A stretch of 64,000 nucleotides of DNA from Candidatus Aalborgicola defluviihabitans (GCA_016705575.1 JADIXX010000008.1:806001-870000), one strand, 5' to 3'. Positions 50,062-61,491 are shown, counted from the first letter of the stretch. Notes: a model not told the origin generated them from the letters alone. A program made the numbers and translations.

Positions 50062-50937
50062 ATGTCTGCACGCCATCCCATCATCGCCATCACCGGGTCT
50101 TCCGGGGCGGGCACCACGTCGGTGACCCGGACCTTCGAAAACATCTTTCGCCGCGAAGGTGTCAACGCTGCCGTGATCGAGGGTGACAGCTTTCACCGCC
50201 ATGACCGTGCCGAGATGAAGCTGCGCCTGGCCGAAGCCGAAAAAGCCGGCAACAAAAACTTCAGCCACTTCGGGCCGGAAAACAATCTATTTCCCGAACT
50301 TGAAGCCCTGTTTCGGGACTACGCCACCACCGGCAGCGGCAGACGCCGCAAGTATCTGCACGACACCGAAGAGGCCGCGCCCTACAAACAAAGCCCGGGC
50401 ACCTTTACGCCCTGGGAAGACGTGCCCGCGGGCACCGACCTGCTGTTTTACGAAGGCTTGCACGGCGCGGTGGTCACACCCGAGGTCAACATCGCCCAGC
50501 ACCCAGACTTGCTGGTGGGCGTGGTACCGGTCATCAACCTGGAGTGGATTCAAAAACTCTACCGTGACAAGAAGCAGCGTGGCTACAGCACCGAGGCGGT
50601 GACCGACACCATCCTGCGTCGCATGCCCGACTATGTGAACTACATCTGCCCGCAGTTCAACCACACGCACGTCAACTTCCAGCGCGTGCCCATGGTGGAC
50701 ACCTCCAACCCCTTCATTGCCAGAGACATTCCCAGCGCCGACGAGAGCATGGTGGTGATCCGCTTTGCCAACCCCAAGGGCATCGATTTTCAGTACCTGC
50801 GCAGCATGATTGGAGACAGCTTCATGAGCCGCGCCAACACCATTGTGGTGCCCGGCGGCAAGATGGAACTGGCCATGCAACTCATCTTCACACCCTTCGT
50901 CTGGCGGATGATGGACCGGCAGAAGAAGGCTTCTTGA
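50062..50937 (+). CDS. cbbP: Phosphoribulokinase
   Basis: A 291-residue ATP-dependent kinase that makes ribulose 1,5-bisphosphate. The P-loop ITGSSGAGTTSV lies near 10-21; EGDSFHRHDR and the FYEGLHGAVVTPEVNIAQH block are typical of the bacterial hexameric/octameric class. AGGAG lies 6 bases before the ATG. With RubisCO it marks a true CBB cycle. Confidence 0.97.
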   Translation: MSARHPIIAITGSSGAGTTSVTRTFENIFRREGVNAAVIEGDSFHRHDRAEMKLRLAEAEKAGNKNFSHFGPENNLFPELEALFRDYATTGSGRRRKYLHDTEEAAPYKQSPGTFTPWEDVPAGTDLLFYEGLHGAVVTPEVNIAQHPDLLVGVVPVINLEWIQKLYRDKKQRGYSTEAVTDTILRRMPDYVNYICPQFNHTHVNFQRVPMVDTSNPFIARDIPSADESMVVIRFANPKGIDFQYLRSMIGDSFMSRANTIVVPGGKMELAMQLIFTPFVWRMMDRQKKAS

Positions 50938-50939
50938 CC

Positions 50940-52983
<2,044 letters not shown>

Positions 52984-52997
<14 letters not shown>

Positions 52998-53655
52998 TCT
53001 GATCATGTTTGACCTGGACGGCACTTTGGTGGATACCGCGCCCGAGATCTTTGACGCCGTCAACGACACCTTGCGCTACTTTGCCCTACCCGAAGTGACG
53101 CTGCAACAGGTTAATGACTGGATTGGCCACGGGACGCGCGAGCTGCTGATCCAGGCGCTGGCGTTCAGCGGGAAAGTGTCGGACACCTCGGTGCGCGCCA
53201 GCGAAAGCCTGGCGCTCAGCGTGAGCCGCTTTGACAAGCACTACCTGCAGCGCTGCGGTACCCGCAGCCAGCTCTACCCCCAGGTGCGTGAGACGCTGAC
53301 CGCCCTGCGCGGGCATGGTGTGAAGCTGGCCGTGGTGACCAACAAGGAGGACCGCTACACCACCACCGTGTTAAACGTCCACGGCCTCACGCCGCTGCTG
53401 GACGCCGTGGTCAGCGGAGACAGCTTCCCCGCCAAAAAGCCGGACCCAACCGGTGTTCAAAGCTGCCTGTGTCGGTTTGGTGTGGCGCCCGAGCGTGCGC
53501 TGTTTGTGGGGGACTCCAGTATCGACGTGGCCACCGCACGCAACGCGGGGGTGCGCGTCTGGGTACTTCCCTACGGCTACAACATGGGCCAGCCCATAGA
53601 GGCCTGCGCACCGGACCGGGTCATTGCAGATTGCTCTGTGCTACTCAATTCATAG
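52984..53655 (+). CDS. cbbZ: Phosphoglycolate phosphatase
   Basis: A 223-residue HAD hydrolase with nucleophile motif FDLDGTLVDTAPEIF near residues 8-22, GDSFPAKKPDP and VGDSSIDVATARNAG. It clears 2-phosphoglycolate formed by RubisCO oxygenation. The last residues VLLNS and the TAG stop lie in the left arm of repeat copy G. Confidence 0.93.
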
Positions 53656-53697
53656 CTGTATACGTAATTTTTGCGAGGGCTAGAGCCCAATTTTTCA
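53638..53697 (+). repeat. Two-hairpin dispersed intergenic repeat, copy G
   Basis: The left part CTACTCAATTCATAGC overlaps the end of cbbZ and supplies its stop codon. The right part TGCGAGGGCTAGAGCCCAA forms a GGGCT/AGCCC hairpin. It lies between cbbZ and cbbA. Confidence 0.8.
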
Positions 53698-53716
53698 AAA
53701 ACTATCTGGAGTTTCC

Positions 53717-54754
53717 ATGGCTTTTGTTTCCCTTCGCCAAGTGCTGGACCACGCTGCCGAACACGGCTACGGTGTGCCTGCTTTCAACGTCAACAACCTG
53801 GAGCAGATCATCGCCATCATGGAAGCGGCGCAGGAGACTGATAGCCCGGTCATCCTGCAGGCCTCGGTTGGTGCCCGCAAATACGCTGGGGAAGCCTACC
53901 TGCGCCACATGATGCTGGCGGCGGTGGAGTCGCACCCCGACATTCCGGTGGTGGTGCACCAGGACCACGGCACCTCGGCGGCGGTGTGCCAGCAGTCCAT
54001 TCGCTCCGGCTTTACCAGTGTGATGATGGACGGCTCACTGATGAGCGACGGCAAGACGCCTGCCAGCTACGCGTACAACGTCGATGTCACACGCCTGGTG
54101 TGCCAGATGTCGCACCCGATTGGTGTGTCGGTTGAAGGCGAGCTGGGCTGTCTGGGCAGCCTGGAAACCGGTGACGCAGGCGAAGAAGATGGCATTGGTG
54201 CGGAGGGAAAACTGAGCCACGACCAGATGCTGACCGATCCGGTACAGGCCAAAGATTTTGTAGAAAAGACCGGTGTGGACGCGCTGGCCATTGCCATCGG
54301 CACCAGCCATGGCGCCTACAAGTTCACCCGCAAGCCCACCGGCGACATCCTGGCCATGGACCGCATCGCGGCCATCCACGCGCAAATCCCCAACACCCAC
54401 CTGGTGATGCACGGGTCCAGCAGCGTGCCGCAGGAGTGGCTGGCCATCATTCGCCAGTATGGTGGTGACATCAAGGAGACCTATGGCGTGCCGGTGGAGG
54501 AAATTCAGCGCGGTATCCAGAGCGGTGTGCGCAAGATCAATATCGACACCGACATTCGTCTGGCCATGACCGGCGCCATGCGCCAGGTGTTCGCCCAGCT
54601 GCCCAGCGAGTTCGACCCGCGCAAGGCGCTGGTGGCGGCCAAGAACGCGGCACGCGGCATTGTGAAAGCGCGTTTTGAGGCCTTCGGTTGTGCGGGGCAG
54701 GGCGGCAAGATCAAGCCGGTGCCGCTGGAGATGATGGCGCGGCGCTACGGCTGA
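53717..54754 (+). CDS. cbbA: Class II fructose-bisphosphate aldolase
   Basis: A 345-residue zinc-dependent aldolase that forms fructose or sedoheptulose bisphosphate. The metal residues lie in VVVHQDHGTSAAVCQQS, and GVDALAIAIGTSHGAYK and INIDTDIRLAMTGAMR are typical. TGGAG precedes the ATG. It is the last gene of the plus-strand cbb operon and converges on the sulfur operon. Confidence 0.96.
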   Translation: MAFVSLRQVLDHAAEHGYGVPAFNVNNLEQIIAIMEAAQETDSPVILQASVGARKYAGEAYLRHMMLAAVESHPDIPVVVHQDHGTSAAVCQQSIRSGFTSVMMDGSLMSDGKTPASYAYNVDVTRLVCQMSHPIGVSVEGELGCLGSLETGDAGEEDGIGAEGKLSHDQMLTDPVQAKDFVEKTGVDALAIAIGTSHGAYKFTRKPTGDILAMDRIAAIHAQIPNTHLVMHGSSSVPQEWLAIIRQYGGDIKETYGVPVEEIQRGIQSGVRKINIDTDIRLAMTGAMRQVFAQLPSEFDPRKALVAAKNAARGIVKARFEAFGCAGQGGKIKPVPLEMMARRYG

Positions 54755-54758
54755 ATTC

Positions 54759-54786
54759 GCCGGACACTTCAAGCTGAGGGTCCGGC
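54759..54786 (+). terminator. Hairpin between cbbA and the convergent operon
   Basis: GCCGGAC and GTCCGGC (7 bp) enclose a 14-base loop just after the cbbA stop and across the end of the convergent gene. There is no T-run, so it is at best a weak bidirectional terminator. Confidence 0.3.
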
Positions 54787-55242
54787 TGGCGACAGCAAGG
54801 CAGTACCCAGTCGGCGAAATTGTTCGGCTTTCTTCTCGTCGATGGAGAGCCGGATCAGTTTGTGGCAGCGGTCCAGCGTCTGCGCCAGGGCCTCGTGCGT
54901 GTCCTCGGTGTCGTGAAACCGCTGCACGACCGTGCCGGCATGGGTGCCGAGCAGCTCCTTCGCCATTTTCAGCAATGCCATCCTGGGTGAATTGGCATCT
55001 GGCAGGGGGGCCGAGTTGGGCACGGTCGCCTGCTCGGCCTCGACAAAGCCATTTTGCAGCAGCCACTCCAGATGCTCGTCGCACTGTGGAATGAAAGTGC
55101 ATTTTTTCAACAGATCTGCGCGCCGACTTTTGCCGTCCACCAGAATCAGCACAGAGCGCAGCTTCTGTGGAACGGTTCCTGTACGGTGCGCCATCTCTTC
55201 CAGCCCCTTGCGGGTCTTGACCAGGATGGTGGCGTCACTCAT
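54769..55242 (-). CDS. Unknown protein, last gene of the sulfur run
   Basis: A 157-residue soluble protein starting MSDATILVKTRKGLEEMAHR. The segment KLRSVLILVDGKSRRADLLK looks like an alpha/beta core and the C-terminal half (about 95-150) is helical. Nothing suggests export. I do not recognise a named family; proteins with a similar start occur in other betaproteobacteria as far as I recall. It follows the 99-residue membrane protein gene by 6 bases and ends the minus-strand run that contains sqr. Confidence 0.65.
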   Translation of the reverse strand: MSDATILVKTRKGLEEMAHRTGTVPQKLRSVLILVDGKSRRADLLKKCTFIPQCDEHLEWLLQNGFVEAEQATVPNSAPLPDANSPRMALLKMAKELLGTHAGTVVQRFHDTEDTHEALAQTLDRCHKLIRLSIDEKKAEQFRRLGTALLSPAGPSA

Positions 55243-55248
55243 GATGGA

Positions 55249-55548
55249 TCAGTTGGTCAATTCTTCGATGATGCGATAGATCAGGCGCACTGTTATGAGT
55301 ACGTAGATCGCTCCAAAAAAGAAGATCAGCGCCACGATCAGGTTGATGATCTCAGGCGGTAGCAGGGTGAAAAATGGCGTGATGAAGTAGCCCACTGTGA
55401 ACAACGTCACCAGCACGGTCAACAGCCGCCACTGTTTGCCCACCACGCCGCCGGGAATCTTGCTGCGAAGCTTGAACACCTGGTACAGGCACACAAGCAT
55501 GACGGCAATCGCCGCGATGTTGATGGCCACAATCAAATTGGCTTGCAT
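55249..55548 (-). CDS. Small membrane protein next to sqr
   Basis: A 99-residue protein with three hydrophobic segments (about 5-22, 41-60 and 67-90). Its C-terminus RLIYRIIEELTN is helical and charged. The family is not recognised. It starts 28 bases after the sqr stop in the same direction, so it may help anchor or assist the quinone-linked sulfide oxidation, by context only. Confidence 0.68.
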   Translation of the reverse strand: MQANLIVAINIAAIAVMLVCLYQVFKLRSKIPGGVVGKQWRLLTVLVTLFTVGYFITPFFTLLPPEIINLIVALIFFFGAIYVLITVRLIYRIIEELTN

Positions 55549-55576
55549 GGTTTTTAACTTGAGTTCGTTGCTCGGA

Positions 55577-56851
55577 TCATCGAATCAAGCGCACGATCCC
55601 CAGCGCCTTGAGCACGTACTTCTCGTAGATGGGTTCTGGAGTGCCGTTCTTCATCTTGCGCATGAAGTACTTCTCAAAGGCAATTTTGGCCAGATGAACC
55701 CATTTGCCTTTTTTGAACCAGTTGACATTGCGCGGCGGTATTTGCGGAAGGGCCACAAAGGCTGCACCAGTGTCGCCAAAGTCGGCCAGGCAAATGGCGT
55801 TCCAGGTGGCCTTGGTGGCGGCGGTGCTGCCATTGAGCTCGTCGGCAATGTTGTGCACGATGGCCGAAATCATGGTCTCGATCATGTAGCCGGTCTTGGG
55901 TGCCCCGGTGGGAACCGGCGTGGCTTCTACCGGCGGGATGGCCACGCAGACGCCCGCAGAGAAGATGTTCTTGTAGGCTTTGCTGCGCTGGTATTCGTCG
56001 ATCAGCACAAATCCGCGCGGGTTGCACAGGTTGGGCACGGCGGCCACAGCGTCCACGCCCTTGAAGGCGGGCAGCATCATGGCCATCTTGAATGGCACTT
56101 CGTGCTCCTTGAACACGGCGCCGCTGTCGTCGAGCTGGGTCACAAACATCTTGCCGGCTTCGACCTTGGTGGTCTTGGCGTTGGTGATCCACTTCATGTC
56201 GTGCGCGCGCAGTTCGGACTCCAGCATACCCTTGCTGTCCCCCACGCCGCCCAGGCCCAGGTGCCCGATGTAGGGTTCGCTGGTCACAAAGGTGATAGGC
56301 ACTTTGTGGCGAATTTTCCGGCGCCGCAGGTCGGTGTCCAGGATGAATGCAAACTCGTAGGCCGGGCCGAAGCAGCTGGCGAACGGCATGGCGCCGATGA
56401 TCACAGGTCCCGGGGCTTTCAGGAATTCCTCATAGTCCTTAAAGAATTGTTCAGCGTGGTCGACCGTGCAGACCGAATGCGTGTGTCCACCGTGGGGGCC
56501 GGAGCCAGGTACTTCATCAAACACCAGCTTGGGACCGGTGGTGATGACCAGGTAATCGTAGTCCAGGGTTGCGCCATCCTTCAGCGTCAGCCGGTTGGCC
56601 GCAGCATCAATCGCCGTCACGGCTTGGGGAATGAAGGCAATGGCCTTTTTCTCCAGCAAGGGCGCGATAGGCAGCGTAATGGACTTCCGGTCGCGCCAGC
56701 CCACCGCCAACCAGGGGTTGGATGGGGTGAACTGGAAATAGTCCACCGCGCTGACGACCGTGATGCGGTGTTCGGCGGCAAGCGTTGCCCGCATTTCATA
56801 CGCGGCTGGCATGCCGCCTATGCCAGCGCCCATGATGACGATATGTGCCAT
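55577..56851 (-). CDS. sqr: Sulfide:quinone oxidoreductase
   Basis: A 424-residue FAD enzyme that oxidises sulfide and passes electrons to the quinone pool at the cytoplasmic membrane. It starts with the dinucleotide motif GAGIGGMPAA at 8-17. The three cysteines known from Acidithiobacillus ferrooxidans Sqr (128, 160, 356) have counterparts at Cys128 in HSVCTVDHA, Cys160 in ASCFGPAYEF and Cys354 in NAICLADFGD; overall text similarity to that enzyme is high. An amphipathic C-terminus is present. It lies within a minus-strand run with a FadL channel upstream. A fragment of its 3' end is found at 40465-40897. Confidence 0.93.
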   Translation of the reverse strand: MAHIVIMGAGIGGMPAAYEMRATLAAEHRITVVSAVDYFQFTPSNPWLAVGWRDRKSITLPIAPLLEKKAIAFIPQAVTAIDAAANRLTLKDGATLDYDYLVITTGPKLVFDEVPGSGPHGGHTHSVCTVDHAEQFFKDYEEFLKAPGPVIIGAMPFASCFGPAYEFAFILDTDLRRRKIRHKVPITFVTSEPYIGHLGLGGVGDSKGMLESELRAHDMKWITNAKTTKVEAGKMFVTQLDDSGAVFKEHEVPFKMAMMLPAFKGVDAVAAVPNLCNPRGFVLIDEYQRSKAYKNIFSAGVCVAIPPVEATPVPTGAPKTGYMIETMISAIVHNIADELNGSTAATKATWNAICLADFGDTGAAFVALPQIPPRNVNWFKKGKWVHLAKIAFEKYFMRKMKNGTPEPIYEKYVLKALGIVRLIR

Positions 56852-56885
56852 ATGCGATTTCCTTTTTTGGGTGAGTACGAAGGGC

Positions 56886-58229
56886 CTAGAAACGATGTGT
56901 GTACATCAGTTGCAGGTTGGTCTGGCCATGGGCGATGGTGACGCCTGTGCCACTGGTCACATCGGTACTCGGTGCAATCGTCAGGGCCGCATTCAATGCG
57001 TCTGTGGCGGAGGCCTGGTACCCGAAACCCAGCGTGGCATGGTTTTTAACGGTCGCCGGGAACAGGGGATTGACCAGGGCATCGGGGATAGGGTTGTCCG
57101 CCAGGTTCAAACCGGCGCGCAAGGTGAGCTTTTCATTGGCTTTCCATGCCAGGCCCAGACTCAACACGGTTTGATCCTTCCAGTTTTGTGGCAACTCAAA
57201 ACTGACGGAGCCACCCATACCGGCACTGTCAAAGCGCATTTTGAAACCCTTCATCACCTCGGCCCAGGCTATTGACTTGATGTCGGCCACCAGCAGCAGG
57301 TTGGGTTGCACCTGCCAGCTGCCGCCCACAGCCAGCACGGCGGGCATCTGGAAGTTGATAACCGTGATGCGACCGGCATCCACAAAGGTCGCAGTATTGG
57401 CGCCACCAGGGTTGGCCGTCATGCTGGCAGAACTGGCGCTAGTTTTCATGTCGTCCAGCGCGGACTTGAGGCGATAAGACGCGCCCAGCGTAACGTCGTT
57501 GCTGACCTTTACGGTACCTCCGAATTTGGCACCCCAACCGGTGGCCTTGGCGGCACCGCTGAATTTGTCGGTGTCGGTGAAATTCAGGCGAGCCCAGGTG
57601 GCCGAGTTCAGCGCACCGGCCCCAATGGCCCCGCCCAACTGCCCTGTACCGCCCGTCACCATGCTGCCCAATTGCATGGGGGTTGCGGCCATCTGCATAT
57701 CAAGTCCGGACCACATGTAATCCAGGGTTGCACCGATTGTTACGTTGGGGTTGACCTGGTAGGCCAATGGAATGATGACGTTGCCCACGCTTAATTCCGA
57801 ACGCACGGGCTCACCAGAGCCCATCGCCATGAAGGTGTTGGCAGCGTATTCCGTGCCCATGCCGCCCTGCGCAAACATGCCGACACCGAAGGTCAAGGCC
57901 CCGGAGCGGGTGGTGTATCCCACCGCAGGCATGGTGTAAGCGGTGCCACCGGACGGCGCATCCGGCATGCCTGGCACGCTGCTGGTAACTTTGGGGCCTA
58001 GGAAGCCAAGGGCGATGTCCAGGCGCCCTTCCTCAGAACCCAATGCCAGGGTGGCTGGGTTTTGTGCCATGGCCGCCGTGCCGTGGTCAAAGGCCTGGGA
58101 GGCGCCCCCCATGCCGGTGGAAATGGGGCCATAGCCCTCCATCAACATACCGTTAGTGGCTTGCGCCGAACCGGCAGCCAGCAGGGCGCACAGTGGTGTC
58201 AGGGCAAAAAACTTCTTGGATAGGGTCAT
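56886..58229 (-). CDS. FadL/TodX-type outer membrane channel
   Basis: A 447-residue outer membrane beta-barrel of the OmpP1/FadL family, which takes up hydrophobic molecules. The ATG at 58229 has GGAG 6 bases upstream and gives a signal peptide ending GSAQA (about residue 23), directly before TNGMLMEGYG, the family start. The hatch-like block GMGGASQAFDHGTAAMAQNPATLAL and the C-terminal aromatic THRF are as expected. It lies 34 bases before sqr in a sulfur-oxidation run, so transport of elemental sulfur or polysulfide is conceivable; fatty acids or aromatics remain the default. Confidence 0.88.
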   Translation of the reverse strand: MTLSKKFFALTPLCALLAAGSAQATNGMLMEGYGPISTGMGGASQAFDHGTAAMAQNPATLALGSEEGRLDIALGFLGPKVTSSVPGMPDAPSGGTAYTMPAVGYTTRSGALTFGVGMFAQGGMGTEYAANTFMAMGSGEPVRSELSVGNVIIPLAYQVNPNVTIGATLDYMWSGLDMQMAATPMQLGSMVTGGTGQLGGAIGAGALNSATWARLNFTDTDKFSGAAKATGWGAKFGGTVKVSNDVTLGASYRLKSALDDMKTSASSASMTANPGGANTATFVDAGRITVINFQMPAVLAVGGSWQVQPNLLLVADIKSIAWAEVMKGFKMRFDSAGMGGSVSFELPQNWKDQTVLSLGLAWKANEKLTLRAGLNLADNPIPDALVNPLFPATVKNHATLGFGYQASATDALNAALTIAPSTDVTSGTGVTIAHGQTNLQLMYTHRF

Positions 58230-58320
58230 GGTTGTCTCCGGATATTCAATGGTGAACGAGGGCTGGGGATTCAAGGCGGGAAAGGGATTGCTCATACGGT
58301 GTGGCGGGGTTGGTGGGTGC

Positions 58321-59142
58321 TTAGAAATGCAGGACCAGCACGGGGTACTCGGACAGCCCCATGACCTTTTGTGCTACGCCGCCGACCAGTGCACGGCCGA
58401 TGCGGTTGTCACCACGGCTGCCCATGACGATCAGGTCAGATTCGCTGGCCTCCCGCGCCGCCAAGATTTCCGTGAAGGGTTTGCCGATACGGACTTCGCC
58501 CTGTGCCGACACACTGCTGTCTTGCGCCTGCTCGACCAGTCTCGTAATACCCGATTGGGCCTGGCTGCGCAGGCCCTCGGTGGCGACCACGCTAACCACG
58601 TGCAGGGGTAATCCGCACTGAGCGGCCACACCCATTGCAACGGACGCGATTTGGTTCCCTTCTTCTGTTGAGTCCACGGCCACCAGCACGCGCCGGCTCC
58701 ACATGCTGGACTCGGGCGGCACGATCAATACATGACAGGGTGCGTGTGCAACCACTTTACTGACCATTTCACCGACCAAAAGGTTGGCCAGCAATCCGCG
58801 CTTGCCCCGGCGCCGGATGATGATCATTTCGCAGTTTGTGGCCCGGGCTTCTTCGATGATTTCAAGGTAGGGCTCTTCACCGCGGCGCACACGCAGGTCG
58901 ATCGTCACCTGTGCGGTGTTGGCTTGCGCGTGTAGCTTCGCAAGCTTGGCTGCCGCTTCCTGCTCCGCCCGGGCTGCAATTTGGGGTGCCAGTGCTTCAT
59001 ATTCCGGGTTGCTGACCAATGGCAGAACCACAGCCAAGGGCAGTTGGCAACGTTGTGCCAACGCAAGCGCCACATTCTCCGCGCCTGCGTCGAATTCACT
59101 GCATTCGGTGGCCAGTAGCATGCGTGTAAACAGTTGGGCCAT
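58321..59142 (-). CDS. Universal stress protein with two UspA domains
   Basis: A 273-residue protein with two UspA-type domains. The ATG at 59142 is the natural start (MAQLFTRMLLATECSEFD); the longer frame is a run-on through the upstream gene. The second domain has the ATP-binding pattern GSRGDNRIGRALVGGVAQKV; the first has a variant, RRRGKRGLLANLLVGEMVSK. It lies 2 bases after the small membrane protein gene and so belongs to the sulfur run. Confidence 0.9.
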   Translation of the reverse strand: MAQLFTRMLLATECSEFDAGAENVALALAQRCQLPLAVVLPLVSNPEYEALAPQIAARAEQEAAAKLAKLHAQANTAQVTIDLRVRRGEEPYLEIIEEARATNCEMIIIRRRGKRGLLANLLVGEMVSKVVAHAPCHVLIVPPESSMWSRRVLVAVDSTEEGNQIASVAMGVAAQCGLPLHVVSVVATEGLRSQAQSGITRLVEQAQDSSVSAQGEVRIGKPFTEILAAREASESDLIVMGSRGDNRIGRALVGGVAQKVMGLSEYPVLVLHF

Positions 59143-59144
59143 GC

Positions 59145-59546
59145 TCAATGTCCCCCCGTAAAGATGCCGGCCGCCGCAAATACCAGCTCGGCGATCACCA
59201 CCATGCAGATACCAGCATAGACATAGTCGCGCCGTGTCAGATACAGAGGGATCAGGCCCAGCAGAGGCAGAATGGAGCAGCCCGCAAGTAGCGAAATGCC
59301 GATCAGGCCAGACAAGTCTCCCTTGTGTGCCAATGTCAGCCATCCCCATCCCGTCGGAGTACCGGTGTATTGCAGGTAGGCGGCCACCGGGAGGTTCCAG
59401 ACCGTAGGCAATTGTTCCAGCGGCACGTGCGGTGGCAGCACCCCAAACACATAGGCCGCAAAGCTTAGCAACAGGGCCACCTCGCCAGTGCGTGCACCCC
59501 ATCCCAGCAGGCGGGCGTAGCGCAGCGCTTCAACCTGTTGTGTCAT
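59145..59546 (-). CDS. Four-helix membrane protein of unknown function
   Basis: A 133-residue inner-membrane protein with about four hydrophobic segments. It overlaps the TauE/SafE gene by 4 bases (ATGA) and is followed by the stress-protein gene. In other genomes TauE/SafE exporters are often accompanied by small DUF1634-like membrane proteins; the likeness here is in position and topology only. Confidence 0.68.
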   Translation of the reverse strand: MTQQVEALRYARLLGWGARTGEVALLLSFAAYVFGVLPPHVPLEQLPTVWNLPVAAYLQYTGTPTGWGWLTLAHKGDLSGLIGISLLAGCSILPLLGLIPLYLTRRDYVYAGICMVVIAELVFAAAGIFTGGH

Positions 59547-60511
59547 GCCCAGACCCCCAGACCCTTGAGCAGGGCGCGTATGCCGGCAAACAGCAGCAAG
59601 GTGATGACCATCTTGCGGATGACCGAGCCTTTGAGTACATGCAAAAGTCGGGCACCTAGGCGCGCTCCGAGCATCATTCCAACCACCGACGGAACGGCAA
59701 TCATCGGCAGCACCGCACCACGGTCAAGATAGACCCATGCGGCAGAAGAGCTGGCCAGAGACAGCACCAGACTCGATGTGCCTGCTGCCACCTTCAGCGG
59801 TACAGCCATCAGTAGATTCAGCGCCGGTACGTTGGCCCAACCCGCGCCGATACCGAACAAGCCGCCCAGAAGACCGATAACAAAGAAGACGGCAAATCCA
59901 TGCGGCGTGTGTCGAGCTTGCCAATGGATCTGATGGCCGGTGGCCCCGTCAATGAACATACCGTGCAGTCCCAGCGTATGGCTCCAACGGTCCGATTCCG
60001 CAACTGCGGGGAATTCAGAGCGCGTGACGCTCAGCATCAATGCCACAATGCTAAGGACCAGGAGGCCTAACGACGTTTCGATGATGGACGATGGAAGCGC
60101 CATCCCCAAATTAGCCCCAAGAATCGACCCAGCAGACGCAGTCAATGCCAGTGGCAGCGCCAGACGCAAACTGGTCAGCCCACCGCGCAAGAGCATGGGT
60201 CCGGCTGCCAGTGCGCTGGCTAGCGCCACCAACAAACCCGCGCCTCGCACAAAATCCAGATGAAATGGAAAGAAGCCGCCAATGATGGGCACATACAGCG
60301 TGCCCCCGCCAATGCCTGCAGGCACCGCCACAATACCAATGAAGAAGCAGGTGATAAACAGGGCCATGGGCCAGAACCACCAGGGCATCGTGCTGATGGG
60401 AACGACGCTGTCGGCGGCAAGTGCCGGTGCGACAAGCGCCAGCAGCCCGATGACGAACACGCCAGCGCGCTTTAGCGCTGGCGTGTTGGCAATGTGGCTT
60501 GAAAGACGCAT
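59543..60511 (-). CDS. TauE/SafE family sulfite exporter-like permease
   Basis: A 322-residue membrane protein with about eight helices and an N-terminal signal-like segment. The blocks VAVPAGIGGGTLYVPIIGGFF and FGIGAGWANVPALNLLMAVP are the two family repeats. The ATG at 60511 lies 4 bases after the soeC stop; the longer frame runs back into soeC. Proteins of this family export sulfite, sulfonates or thiosulfate. Next to sulfite dehydrogenase genes, sulfite or sulfate export is the likely role. Confidence 0.88.
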   Translation of the reverse strand: MRLSSHIANTPALKRAGVFVIGLLALVAPALAADSVVPISTMPWWFWPMALFITCFFIGIVAVPAGIGGGTLYVPIIGGFFPFHLDFVRGAGLLVALASALAAGPMLLRGGLTSLRLALPLALTASAGSILGANLGMALPSSIIETSLGLLVLSIVALMLSVTRSEFPAVAESDRWSHTLGLHGMFIDGATGHQIHWQARHTPHGFAVFFVIGLLGGLFGIGAGWANVPALNLLMAVPLKVAAGTSSLVLSLASSSAAWVYLDRGAVLPMIAVPSVVGMMLGARLGARLLHVLKGSVIRKMVITLLLFAGIRALLKGLGVWA

Positions 60512-60515
60512 GCGG

Positions 60516-61457
60516 CTAGGAGATGTTCTGGTAGTACAGGTTTTGCGGGTGATTGGCCTGCACAAAAAAGAACCACCGCTCTGCCAGCAAGCCGCAATAC
60601 TGGATGGCGAAGGCAATGAAGAGTATTTGCCAGGAGTCCGCCATCACGCCCAGCGCCATGCACAACAGCGGCAATGGAAATGCCAGCAGTAGAAACCCCC
60701 GTTTGACGGTCAATAACAGTTCTGGGCTGTGGCCATGGAAGAACTCACGCGTATTGAACGAACCGCCCATGAAACCCTGTGCCGTTTGAACGATGCGGGG
60801 GTGCTTGATGCCAATGGCGCTTTGCAACGTAGACTTTGGTTTGAGACGTGCATTCCGAAAAAGCGAGGCACTGCGTGTTGCCCACGCCAGCAAGGTGAAG
60901 ACGGTTGTTGCCAGTGCGTAGGGTTGCACCAGTGCGAACAGCCCGTCTAACGCAGCCAATAACGTAGCCAACATCAGCCCTGAAGCGCAACCCAGCAGCA
61001 AGTAGTTCACCAAGGTGAGCGGGCTGGCCCACTCCTGCAAAAAGCGCACCGATGCATAAATCATGGCTGTGCAGATAAAAAGTGCGATGCAAGCCAGTGT
61101 GGTGGCTGCACCAACCAGTTGCGTATTGCCCCGCCCCAGGGCGTGTGAACCTGCATAAGCAAACACGCCCAGCATGAACAAAGGCAAGGCGATGACCTCA
61201 CGCGACAGCCACGATGTGCGCCACATGGCCGCTGATCGCCAGGCGCGTTCCGGGCGACCCAGGTGGAGAAAAGACGCGCCGAGCCCCAGCACCAACAACA
61301 CCAGTGCCACAGCGCTGCCGCTGGCTAAAAAACGCTGGCTATCTGCGTGATTCAGGTTGCCCAGGCCTATCAGTTCGGTACCATACAACGTAAGAAAGAG
61401 CCCTTGTGCGGCACCAAGGAGGGTGGTCAGGAAGATCACTGAAAATGCGGGTCGCAT
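60516..61457 (-). CDS. soeC: Membrane anchor of sulfite dehydrogenase, DmsC/SoeC type
   Basis: A 313-residue membrane protein of the DMSO reductase anchor (DmsC) family with eight helices. The ATG at 61457 fits the family N-terminus MRPAFSVIFLTTLLGAAQGLF. The conserved FLHLGRPERAWRS and the C-terminal AERWFFFVQA are typical. It links the catalytic A and B subunits to the quinone pool. It starts 34 bases after soeB. Confidence 0.8.
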   Translation of the reverse strand: MRPAFSVIFLTTLLGAAQGLFLTLYGTELIGLGNLNHADSQRFLASGSAVALVLLVLGLGASFLHLGRPERAWRSAAMWRTSWLSREVIALPLFMLGVFAYAGSHALGRGNTQLVGAATTLACIALFICTAMIYASVRFLQEWASPLTLVNYLLLGCASGLMLATLLAALDGLFALVQPYALATTVFTLLAWATRSASLFRNARLKPKSTLQSAIGIKHPRIVQTAQGFMGGSFNTREFFHGHSPELLLTVKRGFLLLAFPLPLLCMALGVMADSWQILFIAFAIQYCGLLAERWFFFVQANHPQNLYYQNIS

Positions 61458-61491
61458 GGTGTGTGTTGCAAGGGTTGTGCGAAAGCGGTGG

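Noticed and set aside
55397..56941. A 514-codon open frame on the plus strand
   Set aside because: It is antisense to sqr and its start lies in the neighbouring membrane gene; the product is His/Gly/Val-rich shadow sequence of a GC-rich gene.
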